NCBI GenBank assembly: GCA_016201435.1
Contig: JACQCT010000065.1
Coordinates: 1-40,837, forward strand
Length of the DNA: 40,837 bases
Direction of reading: 5' to 3'
DNA from: Nitrososphaerota archaeon
Lineage (GTDB): Archaea; Thermoproteota; Nitrososphaeria; Nitrososphaerales; Nitrosopumilaceae
Shown: positions 1 through 6,665 of the stretch, piece after piece
How positions within the stretch are numbered: position 1 is the first letter of the stretch
Layout of the letters: every line of letters starts with the position of its first letter
Notes under the pieces: generated by a model
Databases searched by the model: none
What the model was told of the DNA's origin: nothing
What the model saw: the letters and a program-made list of their open reading frames with translations, nothing else
Made by a program: the position numbers and the translations under genes

Positions 1-3
1 CGA

Positions 4-255
4 TTGAGAAATTGGATTCGTATTATTGGCCCCTTGTTGGTCGTTATAGGTTTGTTTCTAGTAGGAACTAATTTGTCACAAGCATCCCAAACCCTTCGTG
101 GCTGCCCTCCAATGGAAAATGGTGCTCCCTTCGCTTTCTGTGAGAATTGGGCAGCGGTTCAAACATTTGCATCTGGAATGATAATTGCGATTGTAGGAGT
201 AGCTTTAATTGTTATTGCAAGAAAAAAAGGACAGTTTCGAACACAATCGCACTGA
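4..255 (+). CDS. small two-TM membrane protein (5' end may lie outside window)
   Basis: An 83-residue reading frame with a hydrophobic helix at residues 5-25 and another near 55-73, separated by a short loop with two Cys (C34, C46) and ending in a basic tail (RKK). It has the same plan as the 74-aa protein at 20274 (N-terminal helix, short polar loop with an aromatic/Pro stretch, second helix), so the two may be distant paralogues. The TTG at position 4 is the first possible start, but no in-frame stop is seen before it, so the true start could be upstream of the window. Function not recognised. Confidence 0.55.
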   Translation: MRNWIRIIGPLLVVIGLFLVGTNLSQASQTLRGCPPMENGAPFAFCENWAAVQTFASGMIIAIVGVALIVIARKKGQFRTQSH

Positions 256-290
256 CTGTCAGTTCAAAAATCCAGAGTCTTATGTGACTC
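251..290. other. dyad and small hairpin between genes
   Basis: ACTGAC-T-GTCAGT is a perfect 6-bp inverted repeat at 251-263 overlapping the stop codon of the first gene. It is followed by GAGTC-(6 nt)-GACTC at 275-290. No T-tract follows, so this is a weak candidate for a terminator or operator before the surface-protein array. Confidence 0.3.
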
Positions 291-314
291 GAATCGATAC
301 CATTTATCAGCAAT

Positions 315-324
315 CCCTAAAAAC
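315..324 (+). promoter_or_regulatory. TATA-like box of first array gene
   Basis: The A/T-rich element CCCTAAAAAC is centred about 25 nt upstream of the GTG at 345, the spacing expected for a leaderless archaeal transcript. It closely resembles CCCTATAAAC at 3486-3495, the promoter where the array resumes. Confidence 0.45.
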
Positions 325-344
325 ACTGCAAACTGAAAATTAAT

Positions 345-1655
345 GTGAAAATTCTACATCTTTCAATAACGCTTGCAGGTATGATGGTTCTGGTTTTTTC
401 ATTTGTCTTGCCAGCTTTTGCAGAACAACCCCTGCTAGATTATTACAATAACAGCGAACTGGTTCTTGTAGGAAAGGTAATCTCACTATCGCAAGTACAA
501 TCTACAATTCCTTCCTCTGAACCTAACCAAACACATTATGACATCCAAGTGGAACAGTATTACAAGAATCCACAATCTGCTAAACTCATCACAGTATATG
601 GATTTGCCAAGGGAATTTACTATTCAAGTGATCCAACATACGATGTTGGTGACAGAGTGTTTTTGTATATTAACAAGGAAAATGGGCATTATCAGATTCA
701 GCCTCATTCCCTCAGACTGCACAATAACTGCGATGCACGTCCTCTAATACCAATGCCTTCCTTGCCATTTGAGCCTCCTATCATTTCAATGCCAGCTTTT
801 GGCAGGCTCTTTACTTTCTCAGATTCTCATGGAAATGAAAAGACTACGTTTGCAGTTGGAGAAGATGTGAACATAAAATTCAATGCAGAAAATTATTTTC
901 CAGTTGTAAAGCATGCTGGAATAGAACTATCAGTGATGACAGAGAACAACACAAAACTAGTGTTTACTGACAAAAAAGAGAATATCACTATTCCAGCTTG
1001 CAATGGTAATGTCCCAGTATCATGGAGTTTTAGACCAGAAACACCAGGTCAATATTCTGCTTTGGTTAATGCAACTGGTGGATTAGACTTTGGCAGAACA
1101 GAAGTTTTCTATTCAGAGCCTTCTATAGGTAATGGTTTTATGGTAAGTGAAAATTCTATTGATGCCCATGTGAAGACAATCGATTCACTATCCCCACTAA
1201 AGCAATTCAAATCAGGAATTGCAACAAAAGATATCTCATGCAATAATGAATTACAACTTGTCATAAAGGCAGAAGACAAGTATCCTGCATGTGTAAAACC
1301 ATCTAGCATCAAAAAACTCGTGTCATTGCATTGGGCACTCGAGCCAGTAAATGAATTAACAGTTGAAAAATTCAAGGACACATACAAAGTTGGGGAAAAA
1401 ATAGACTTTGTATTAAAATTCAAAGGATTTTTGGGCTGTGGCTATCCTTCCTTTATAGTTAAAAATGCAGGGAATAAAACCATATGGGAATCTCCCACGG
1501 TGTTAATGTTATGTGACCCTGACACTGGTTATGGTGAAAATAAATGGAAATTTGGAGAACTATATAATTTGATGATAAATCAAACGGGTTCATATGCCAT
1601 GAATATCTCAGTTTCTGATAAAACAATAGGGAAGGAATTTTTTGTCATACATTAA
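345..1655 (+). CDS. secreted TIMP/NTR-like + Ig-like surface protein (array gene 1)
   Basis: A 436-aa exported protein. Residues 1-26 form a signal peptide ending in a typical A-x-A cleavage site (PAFA|EQ). Residues 30-130 resemble the NTR/TIMP-like OB-fold seen in secreted proteins: an xxLVLVGKV strand, VEQYYK, a VGDRVFLY strand and a late Cys. The same domain opens the protein at 13827. A middle beta-sandwich follows (about 150-265), then the QFKSGI...PACVK module (about 282-330, paired Cys), then a C-terminal Ig-like domain (FKDTYKVGEKI, about 342-436) that is shared with the N-terminus of the 5679 gene. Many N-x-S/T sequons fit an exported archaeal glycoprotein. GTG start within the conserved array tag; 17 nt before the next gene. 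Ligand unknown. Confidence 0.8.
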   Translation: MKILHLSITLAGMMVLVFSFVLPAFAEQPLLDYYNNSELVLVGKVISLSQVQSTIPSSEPNQTHYDIQVEQYYKNPQSAKLITVYGFAKGIYYSSDPTYDVGDRVFLYINKENGHYQIQPHSLRLHNNCDARPLIPMPSLPFEPPIISMPAFGRLFTFSDSHGNEKTTFAVGEDVNIKFNAENYFPVVKHAGIELSVMTENNTKLVFTDKKENITIPACNGNVPVSWSFRPETPGQYSALVNATGGLDFGRTEVFYSEPSIGNGFMVSENSIDAHVKTIDSLSPLKQFKSGIATKDISCNNELQLVIKAEDKYPACVKPSSIKKLVSLHWALEPVNELTVEKFKDTYKVGEKIDFVLKFKGFLGCGYPSFIVKNAGNKTIWESPTVLMLCDPDTGYGENKWKFGELYNLMINQTGSYAMNISVSDKTIGKEFFVIH

Positions 1656-1672
1656 GTCATTTAGATGAAAAA

Positions 1673-2074
1673 ATGAAAACTCTACATCTTTCGATAATTG
1701 TTTCTGGTGTAGTGATATCTATTCTCGCATATTTGTTATTTATTCCGGCAACTGACAAAATTTCATGGGATGTTTCCAAGCTGACTAATGACACTGCTTC
1801 AAAATACGGGATTTTTCCTAATGAAATTGACTGGCATGTACATGTTACAGCAGATGGAAAAATCCACCCAGTTACCGATTATCACAAAATAGATGAAAAT
1901 TCAATATTTTCGTGTTCGTTTTCTGTTATTCCAAATGATGCAAGAGATCACTTTGTATATCTTTCAGTATTTAGAAATAATGATACCGGATATGCTGTTG
2001 CTCTAGATGACCAAACCGGTAAAGTAGTTGATGAAAAACCTGTGCCGCTTGAATTGGCAGTATGTGGACCATGA
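1673..2074 (+). CDS. small exported protein of unknown function (array gene 2)
   Basis: A 133-aa protein with the array start tag MKTLHLSIIV, an N-terminal hydrophobic anchor (residues 5-26) and a polar exterior domain. The exterior part contains a DWHVHVTADGKIHP stretch, a Cys pair (one near residue 83, one in the CGP C-terminus) and a DDQTGKVVDEKPV beta-hairpin. I recognise no family. It sits 17 nt after the previous gene and is followed after 6 nt by an orphan start tag, so it is the last intact gene before the opposing regulator block. Confidence 0.7.
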   Translation: MKTLHLSIIVSGVVISILAYLLFIPATDKISWDVSKLTNDTASKYGIFPNEIDWHVHVTADGKIHPVTDYHKIDENSIFSCSFSVIPNDARDHFVYLSVFRNNDTGYAVALDDQTGKVVDEKPVPLELAVCGP

Positions 2075-2080
2075 AGTAAA

Positions 2081-2107
2081 ATGAAAACTCTATTCTCCAA
2101 GCTTTAG
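2081..2107 (+). pseudogene. orphan array start tag (MKTLFSKL, stop)
   Basis: TAAAATGAAAACTCTATTC reproduces the first five codons of the array tag (MKTLF, as in the 6662 and 12907 genes) and then reaches TAG after eight codons. It overlaps the last bases of the regulator gene that runs in from the right. It looks like the stub of an array gene whose body was lost or replaced when the regulator block (2090-3500) arrived. Confidence 0.6.
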
Positions 2108-2368
2108 TAAAAAGACTTCGATTTGTTTGTGGTGAGAAACACTTTGCAAATGTGTTTTTATTGCCTCCACTATTCTGATATAGGAATCACCAAAAGTTTC
2201 CTTGAGGACTTCCCTCAAAAATTCTGGATTATCATAGCAGTCAGCCAAATGTGAGTGATATATCTCAAAGAGTCTATTACTTACTCTCTCTAGTGTAATA
2301 GCTCCACTCTCAAGCAGGGCCTTTTGTATCGCTATATCCACAAACACTTTTTTTGTTTGATCAGACAT
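2090..2368 (-). CDS. small alpha-helical protein, NitrOD5-like
   Basis: A 92-aa, almost all-helical, cytoplasmic protein. The motif SHLADCYDNPEFLREVLKE followed by FGDSYIRIVEAI matches my recollection of the NitrOD5 output domain of Nitrososphaerota, which occurs alone or fused to receiver domains; this assignment is from memory and moderate. It lies 22 bp downstream of the winged-helix gene on the same strand, with a 5-bp hairpin (GTCTA-N6-TAGAC, 2381-2396) in between. Probably a signalling or regulatory partner of the two HTH genes upstream. Confidence 0.7.
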   Translation of the reverse strand: MSDQTKKVFVDIAIQKALLESGAITLERVSNRLFEIYHSHLADCYDNPEFLREVLKETFGDSYIRIVEAIKTHLQSVSHHKQIEVFLLKLGE

Positions 2369-2390
2369 TTTAAAAAATAAGTCTAGTCAA

Positions 2391-2708
2391 TTAGACAATG
2401 TCCTCCTCTGGTATTATACCATGTAGTTGGTTGTGAACAAATATTCCAGTCTCTGTTAGACAAAGAACAATGTGGTTTTCTTCCTTTTCAATTTCTATCC
2501 AGTTAAGCATATTCATAAGATGCAAGTATCGTTTGGCTGTGTAGTGATTCAGTCTTGCATAGACTACAATGTTAGTGATCCTGCTTTTTCCCATCTCGTA
2601 GAGTGCGTCTAAGATTCGTCGCATTATGTCAATGTTATAGTTACGTGAAACTTGTTTTGCATTTTTACTAATTGATAACATCATGTTTGTCAGCTGATGT
2701 GTTATCAA
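2391..2708 (-). CDS. winged-helix transcriptional regulator
   Basis: A 105-aa single-domain winged helix. Helices cover residues 25-40 (IMRRILDALYEMGKSR) and 43-50 (ITNIVVYARL), followed by a recognition-type helix NHYTAKRYLHLMNMLNWIE and a wing (KEENHIVLCLTETG). This layout is common in short HTH_45-like thaumarchaeal regulators. The start is TTG at 2708. A TATA-like AT-run (2752-2764, - strand) and a 20-bp near-palindrome (2731-2750) lie upstream, arranged as at the neighbouring regulator gene. It may bind that palindrome. Confidence 0.75.
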   Translation of the reverse strand: MITHQLTNMMLSISKNAKQVSRNYNIDIMRRILDALYEMGKSRITNIVVYARLNHYTAKRYLHLMNMLNWIEIEKEENHIVLCLTETGIFVHNQLHGIIPEEDIV

Positions 2709-2730
2709 GAAAAAATGCTATTTAGGATTT

Positions 2731-2750
2731 GATTAAATCTGAATTTAACC
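2731..2750. promoter_or_regulatory. operator-like palindrome, copy 1
   Basis: GATTAAAT-CTG-AATTTAACC is an imperfect 20-bp dyad, 23-42 bp upstream of the winged-helix start and about where transcription should start from the TATA-like run at 2752-2764. It matches the copy at 3463-3482 (read on the opposite strand) at 16 of 20 positions. Confidence 0.5.
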
Positions 2751-2764
2751 AAAAATTTTATTAA

Positions 2765-3442
2765 TTATCTTTTGTATGCTCTGAGGATCCTTTCTATGAC
2801 AAGTCCTGCTATTATGACAACAAGTGGAATTACAAATATCAAAATTTCATGTGAAAATCCAGAGGGTTCTATGGGTGTCATGTATGGAGGAAGTGCGGTA
2901 GGTACAGGCATTGGAGCAGGCACAACTGCAGGAGGTTGTAAGGCGGGGCCTGCTGTGGGTGTATTGCTGGGGACTTTCATGGCTGGCGAATATTCTTGCA
3001 TGTTCATGTTCTGCAGTACCGCCCATGATACCAGTCCCGATATGCCTATTGCGGCAAACCTGTAGATTCTTTTTAGTGAATTGAAAAGTGATTTACTCTT
3101 CTTTGCCTTTTCAGATACCTTTGATGATAATATAACAAAGGCAAACTTGGTTGAAGCATAATATTTTGTATCATTTTCTTTTGCCATTATATTTACAATG
3201 CCAAGCTCCTGCATTTTTTTCAAGTGGTATATGGCCAGTGGTAGCGACACTCCTGTCTTTTGTGCAATCTGATTTGCAGTCATGGTATCATCAAGCAATA
3301 ATTTCAGAATGCCCCTGCTGGAATCGTTGCTTAGCAGTTCGCCTATTGCCTTTATCTTTTCATCATCTGTTGAGAGGATCTCAATCTTTTCACTCAAGCC
3401 AGTCTTATCTGGCATGTCAGTACTTTTTTCTGCGTTTCCCAT
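2765..3442 (-). CDS. membrane-anchored ArsR-like HTH regulator
   Basis: About 225 aa from the chosen ATG. The N-terminal cytoplasmic part carries an ArsR-type winged helix: LLSNDSSRGILKLLL, then TANQIAQKTGVSLPLAIYHLKKMQELGIV, then a wing ending in KYYAST. A TM helix (AAIGISGLVSWAVL) follows, then a Pro-rich loop predicted outside (about 50 residues, many P/A/T), then a second TM helix (ILIFVIPLVVIIAGLVI) and a basic tail. This is a one-component sensor design: external loop, DNA-binding domain inside. A TTG 42 nt upstream (3484) is the alternative start, but it would overlap the palindrome and sit too near the TATA box at 3487-3495. The palindrome at 3463-3482 suggests autoregulation and control of the divergent surface-protein operon. 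Confidence 0.8.
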   Translation of the reverse strand: MGNAEKSTDMPDKTGLSEKIEILSTDDEKIKAIGELLSNDSSRGILKLLLDDTMTANQIAQKTGVSLPLAIYHLKKMQELGIVNIMAKENDTKYYASTKFAFVILSSKVSEKAKKSKSLFNSLKRIYRFAAIGISGLVSWAVLQNMNMQEYSPAMKVPSNTPTAGPALQPPAVVPAPMPVPTALPPYMTPIEPSGFSHEILIFVIPLVVIIAGLVIERILRAYKR

Positions 3443-3462
3443 TGGTTCTGATTTAAAGTTAT

Positions 3463-3482
3463 CGTTAAATTGGAATTTAATC
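3463..3482. promoter_or_regulatory. operator-like palindrome, copy 2
   Basis: On the - strand it reads GATTAAATTCCAATTTAACG, 16/20 identical to the copy at 2731-2750. It lies 22-40 bp upstream of the ATG at 3442, over the expected transcription start, and immediately upstream of the + strand TATA box of the 3519 gene. Confidence 0.5.
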
Positions 3483-3485
3483 AAA

Positions 3486-3495
3486 CCCTATAAAC
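3486..3495. promoter_or_regulatory. shared divergent TATA box
   Basis: CCCTATAAAC is centred about 27 nt upstream of the ATG at 3519 (+), the spacing for a leaderless transcript. Read on the other strand (GTTTATAGG) it lies about 48 nt upstream of the ATG at 3442 (-), giving that mRNA a leader of about 20 nt. Confidence 0.55.
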
Positions 3496-3518
3496 TATCA
3501 CAGTAATTGAAACTGACA

Positions 3519-4007
3519 ATGAAAAAATCAAAAATTATCTATATTGCAACTATCTCTTCTTCAACGATTGGAACAATGTTGTTCTTCCTGTATTACTATG
3601 ATCCTACACCGGTAACAAAAGAAAATACTTTTGGAATCAACGCACTGGTAATTCACAGTCTTGGTGTTAGTGGGTGTCCCACAGAAGAAAGTTGCATCTA
3701 CCATGATCATTATCTTAAAATTAATTCAAAATTGCAGACATTTCTTGTAGGTTACAACATATGTGATGGAAACTCATGTGTAAAGAAAGATGGGCTGGCA
3801 GTTTCATTACCGGTGTTAGATGTTCTACATCCGGACTATCAAAAATTACAGTTACCTGATAATTTACCATGGAAAGACGGAGATTCTGTTAATATTCAAG
3901 TAAAAGTACCAAGTGCTTCCATAATTGATAATACTCTATATTTTGATGCATCTCACCCAAATATCTGGGTTGATCTTGGCAAGTCAGAGATAGTAAGGAG
4001 TTCTTAG
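3519..4007 (+). CDS. exported protein of unknown function, promoter-proximal gene of resumed array
   Basis: A 162-aa protein with an N-terminal hydrophobic segment (residues 5-27), then an exterior beta-rich domain containing four Cys in two clusters (GCPTEESC, CDGNSC), suggesting two disulfides. Unlike the downstream genes it lacks the MKTLHLS tag (it begins MKKSKIIYI). The ATG at 3519 is preferred over an upstream in-frame TTG (3507) because it is 27 nt from the TATA box. The stop is 3 nt before the next gene, so it is likely to lead a ten-gene transcript running to 16712. No family recognised. Confidence 0.75.
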   Translation: MKKSKIIYIATISSSTIGTMLFFLYYYDPTPVTKENTFGINALVIHSLGVSGCPTEESCIYHDHYLKINSKLQTFLVGYNICDGNSCVKKDGLAVSLPVLDVLHPDYQKLQLPDNLPWKDGDSVNIQVKVPSASIIDNTLYFDASHPNIWVDLGKSEIVRSS

Positions 4008-4010
4008 AAA

Positions 4011-4496
4011 ATGAAAACTATACATCTTTCACTGGTCATAACAGGAATTGCAGCTTGCTTGTTGATAACAATGCAAAGCAATTCTGCTCATGCCCTGTGT
4101 ACCAATGATATTGATCCTGATTGGCCAACTAAACCTCCCTGTCTTGGAGAAGGCCCAATCAAACCAAGTCTAGAAAAAATGCGAGAAGCTTGGGATGGTT
4201 ACTATCAGTACAAAGGAAAAGAATTGATAGATACAAAAAAAATTGAAATGGATAATGCAATAAAAGATGGAAACTTGCAGCAGTGGATTAATCTGAGTGT
4301 AACTAATCAACACATGTGGTATTATTACTGGATAAATGGTCAAGCTCCAAACCCTTATGGAGCATCTTTAGATGCAGTATTTGATACTTCGAGTCCCAGT
4401 CAAATACATACTTGGATAGTTGGTGGGGCAGCGTTAAGCACTGCGGTGGGAGGATCACTAGTTTACTTTTTTAAAATGAGAAAAAGACAGGGATGA
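4011..4496 (+). CDS. type I membrane surface protein (array gene)
   Basis: A 161-aa protein. The start tag MKTIHLSLVI leads into a signal peptide ending at SAHA|LC (about residue 28). The exterior part has Cys residues in LCTND and PPCLG and is rich in Trp/Tyr (AWDGYYQYKGKE, HMWYYYWING). A C-terminal TM helix (IVGGAALSTAVGGSLVYFF) precedes the basic stop-transfer KMRKRQG. It sits 3 nt from the preceding gene and 4 nt from the next. Unknown function; an exposed, membrane-tethered role is inferred from topology. Confidence 0.75.
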   Translation: MKTIHLSLVITGIAACLLITMQSNSAHALCTNDIDPDWPTKPPCLGEGPIKPSLEKMREAWDGYYQYKGKELIDTKKIEMDNAIKDGNLQQWINLSVTNQHMWYYYWINGQAPNPYGASLDAVFDTSSPSQIHTWIVGGAALSTAVGGSLVYFFKMRKRQG

Positions 4497-4500
4497 AAAA

Positions 4501-5682
4501 ATGAAAACTTTACATCTCTCAATTATAATTGGAGCAGGAATTTTTATTTCTATCGTATTATCCATTTTGCTAATCAATCCGGAAGGTATTAGTATATTCG
4601 GAAATAATATTCCGATCAAAAATATAGAAAAACTTTCAGATTTTTACAAGATAAAAAACATTCAAAATCCAAACGATATTGGAAATGATGATGGCATATC
4701 AGCAGGAGACTTTGACTGGAGTCATGACGGTAAGCTTGTAGCCTTTAGTATGAGCGGTGGATCTCCAGTAGAATACCTGTGGGTAATGACTTCTGATGGA
4801 AAACAAATCAGAGAGCTTCACATCCCGATAGAATTCAACTATGTTGACTACATTCATTTTTCCCCATCTGATGATTCCATATACTTTGTAGGTCAATACA
4901 ACAACAAAAATGAAACCTACCAAGACATTTTCAGATATGACCTGCACAACGATATGTATTCATTTGTAACAAAAAATCTTCATCTGCAAGCACTTGATTT
5001 CATGCCTGACGGGAACATTGTTTATCTGGAAAACCACTCTAATTCCACCAGACTAGAAAAGGACAGACCTCTATTTCTCATAAAACATTACAGCATACTG
5101 TGGCTGGCACATTCAGATGGGACCAAGATAAAATCACTATACAACGGAACCGAGTTTTTTAATCAGATGGCAGCAAGCCCAGATGGGACAAAGCTTGTAT
5201 CTGTTTTTGACGAGGATCCCAATCATCCAAGCAGTAATGGTACCGATATAGAAGATATGGGTAGGCTTGGACCTCCAGAGATGGTACGATCATATCTGGC
5301 ATTATATGATAACAACGAAAAGAATTTTGTAATTCTTGGTCAGCTAACCAATGGCGAATCTTATTCAAATCCAAAATGGGTTGATAACAACACTATTCTT
5401 TTTGGCAAATTGCTTCACCAATGTGTTCAAGACAAAACACTGGGAGAACAATCTTGTCCTGCCGGGATTTTGGAGTTGATGGATATTTCACAAAATTCCG
5501 TCAAGATACTGTATGGAAATCAAGCTGAGCCATATACATCTCCTCTTATAGGTACAACAATTAATCCAAGTAAAGATTCTCTTATTTTTGCAATAAACTA
5601 TGACTATTCAAATGGCAACATTGATGGAAAAGGAATCTATCTTATGGAGTTTGAAAAATCTCTTGTGAGCAGCGGAAAATGA
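4501..5682 (+). CDS. anchored TolB/WD40-like beta-propeller protein, paralogue A
   Basis: A 393-aa protein with the tag MKTLHLSIII plus an N-terminal anchor (to about residue 25), then repeated PD40/TolB-like blades: FDWSHDGKLVAFSMSGG, FSPSDDSIYFVGQ, FMPDGNIVYLE, ASPDGTKLVSVF. It is homologous over its full length to the gene at 15528; the last ~90 codons are about 92% identical in DNA, whereas the middle is much more diverged. No catalytic motif; propellers of this kind usually bind proteins or ligands. The stop overlaps the next start (ATGA). Confidence 0.8.
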   Translation: MKTLHLSIIIGAGIFISIVLSILLINPEGISIFGNNIPIKNIEKLSDFYKIKNIQNPNDIGNDDGISAGDFDWSHDGKLVAFSMSGGSPVEYLWVMTSDGKQIRELHIPIEFNYVDYIHFSPSDDSIYFVGQYNNKNETYQDIFRYDLHNDMYSFVTKNLHLQALDFMPDGNIVYLENHSNSTRLEKDRPLFLIKHYSILWLAHSDGTKIKSLYNGTEFFNQMAASPDGTKLVSVFDEDPNHPSSNGTDIEDMGRLGPPEMVRSYLALYDNNEKNFVILGQLTNGESYSNPKWVDNNTILFGKLLHQCVQDKTLGEQSCPAGILELMDISQNSVKILYGNQAEPYTSPLIGTTINPSKDSLIFAINYDYSNGNIDGKGIYLMEFEKSLVSSGK

Positions 5683-5700
5683 AAACTCTACAACTTTCAA
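5411..5700 (+). repeat. 290-bp direct repeat, copy 1
   Basis: Compared with 16441-16730 at a constant offset of 11,030 bp there are 23 mismatches and no gaps in 290 positions (about 92% identity). The repeat covers the last ~90 codons of the propeller gene, its stop codon and the next start tag, then ends abruptly. Most mismatches are synonymous. Confidence 0.85.
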
Positions 5701-6665
5701 TAATCATTATAGTGATAATTATGACTATTCTATCAATCCCAGCAATTTTTAGAACATCTTCTGAGAATGATCTGAATGTTACAGTATCTGGACTCAAGGA
5801 CACTTACGGAATAGGAGAACCAATTACTTTTTTTGTTGAAATAACAAGTTCTGGTCAAAACACAATTTATCCAAGAGCTGTTATTAGAAATGACTCTTCA
5901 ACCGTTTGGGATAGTGGATATGACCTGCTGCCCAATGGGTCCAAGGGGACAGCAAGTGTGTATTACATGTCCGAATATAGTAACAGCATTCCAATGATAA
6001 ATCAAACAGGCAAATACAAACTGATTGTATATTATGGAGAGTTGGCAACAGAGAAGGACATTACCATAGTTACGTTAAACAAGGAAGATGGCATCATACA
6101 TTACTATGGTAGCTATGAAGGCATTGACCAAGAAACAGGTACTGCACGTATTGCAGACCAATCGTATTTCATAAAAACAATTCATGAAACCCCGTCAGAT
6201 CTTATCAAACCAAGTGATACAAAAATAGAATTTCACGGTATATCCTTTACGTTTCCTGGATGTGGAAGTTGCCTACCCGTTCCAACTGTTGCGAACCCTC
6301 CGGATAATGTAGACGTTCAGTTTCCAGACCAAATTCATGAAACTCTTGTGATTAGAGACAACATGTGGCCTACTGTTGGTCCTCCAATAGATGATCATCA
6401 GTATTTTTCAAATGGAACAAGAATATTTCCGAACGGTACAAAGGGAACATGGACAATGATACAGCACAAAGATCAGATTGTTACTACACTTAGTACTCAC
6501 ACAGATCCACAAGCAGCTATTACTGTCACACATGATTCCGTAAAGCTTCTCGTAAGTATTAAGAATCAAACAAGTTCTGTTCCTGAATTTCCCTTTGTAG
6601 TTCCAATACTATTGATCAGTTTTGTATCTGTAATAATATTTTATTGGATGAAATTTAGAAAATGA
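5679..6665 (+). CDS. Ig-like surface protein with C-terminal PEFP-TM tail (array gene)
   Basis: A 328-aa protein. The tag MKTLQLSIII begins an N-terminal hydrophobic segment. Residues 33-125 form an Ig-like domain (VSGLKDTYGIGEPITFFVEI ... NQTGKYKLIVYYGE) homologous to the C-terminal domain of the 345 protein. A second, poorly defined domain follows, containing a GCGSC motif. The end is VPEFPFVVP, then a TM helix, then KFRK, a variant of the PEFG-CTERM sorting tail typical of Nitrososphaerota with Pro in the Gly position. It overlaps its neighbours by 4 nt on both sides, so translation is probably coupled. Confidence 0.75.
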   Translation: MKTLQLSIIIIVIIMTILSIPAIFRTSSENDLNVTVSGLKDTYGIGEPITFFVEITSSGQNTIYPRAVIRNDSSTVWDSGYDLLPNGSKGTASVYYMSEYSNSIPMINQTGKYKLIVYYGELATEKDITIVTLNKEDGIIHYYGSYEGIDQETGTARIADQSYFIKTIHETPSDLIKPSDTKIEFHGISFTFPGCGSCLPVPTVANPPDNVDVQFPDQIHETLVIRDNMWPTVGPPIDDHQYFSNGTRIFPNGTKGTWTMIQHKDQIVTTLSTHTDPQAAITVTHDSVKLLVSIKNQTSSVPEFPFVVPILLISFVSVIIFYWMKFRK

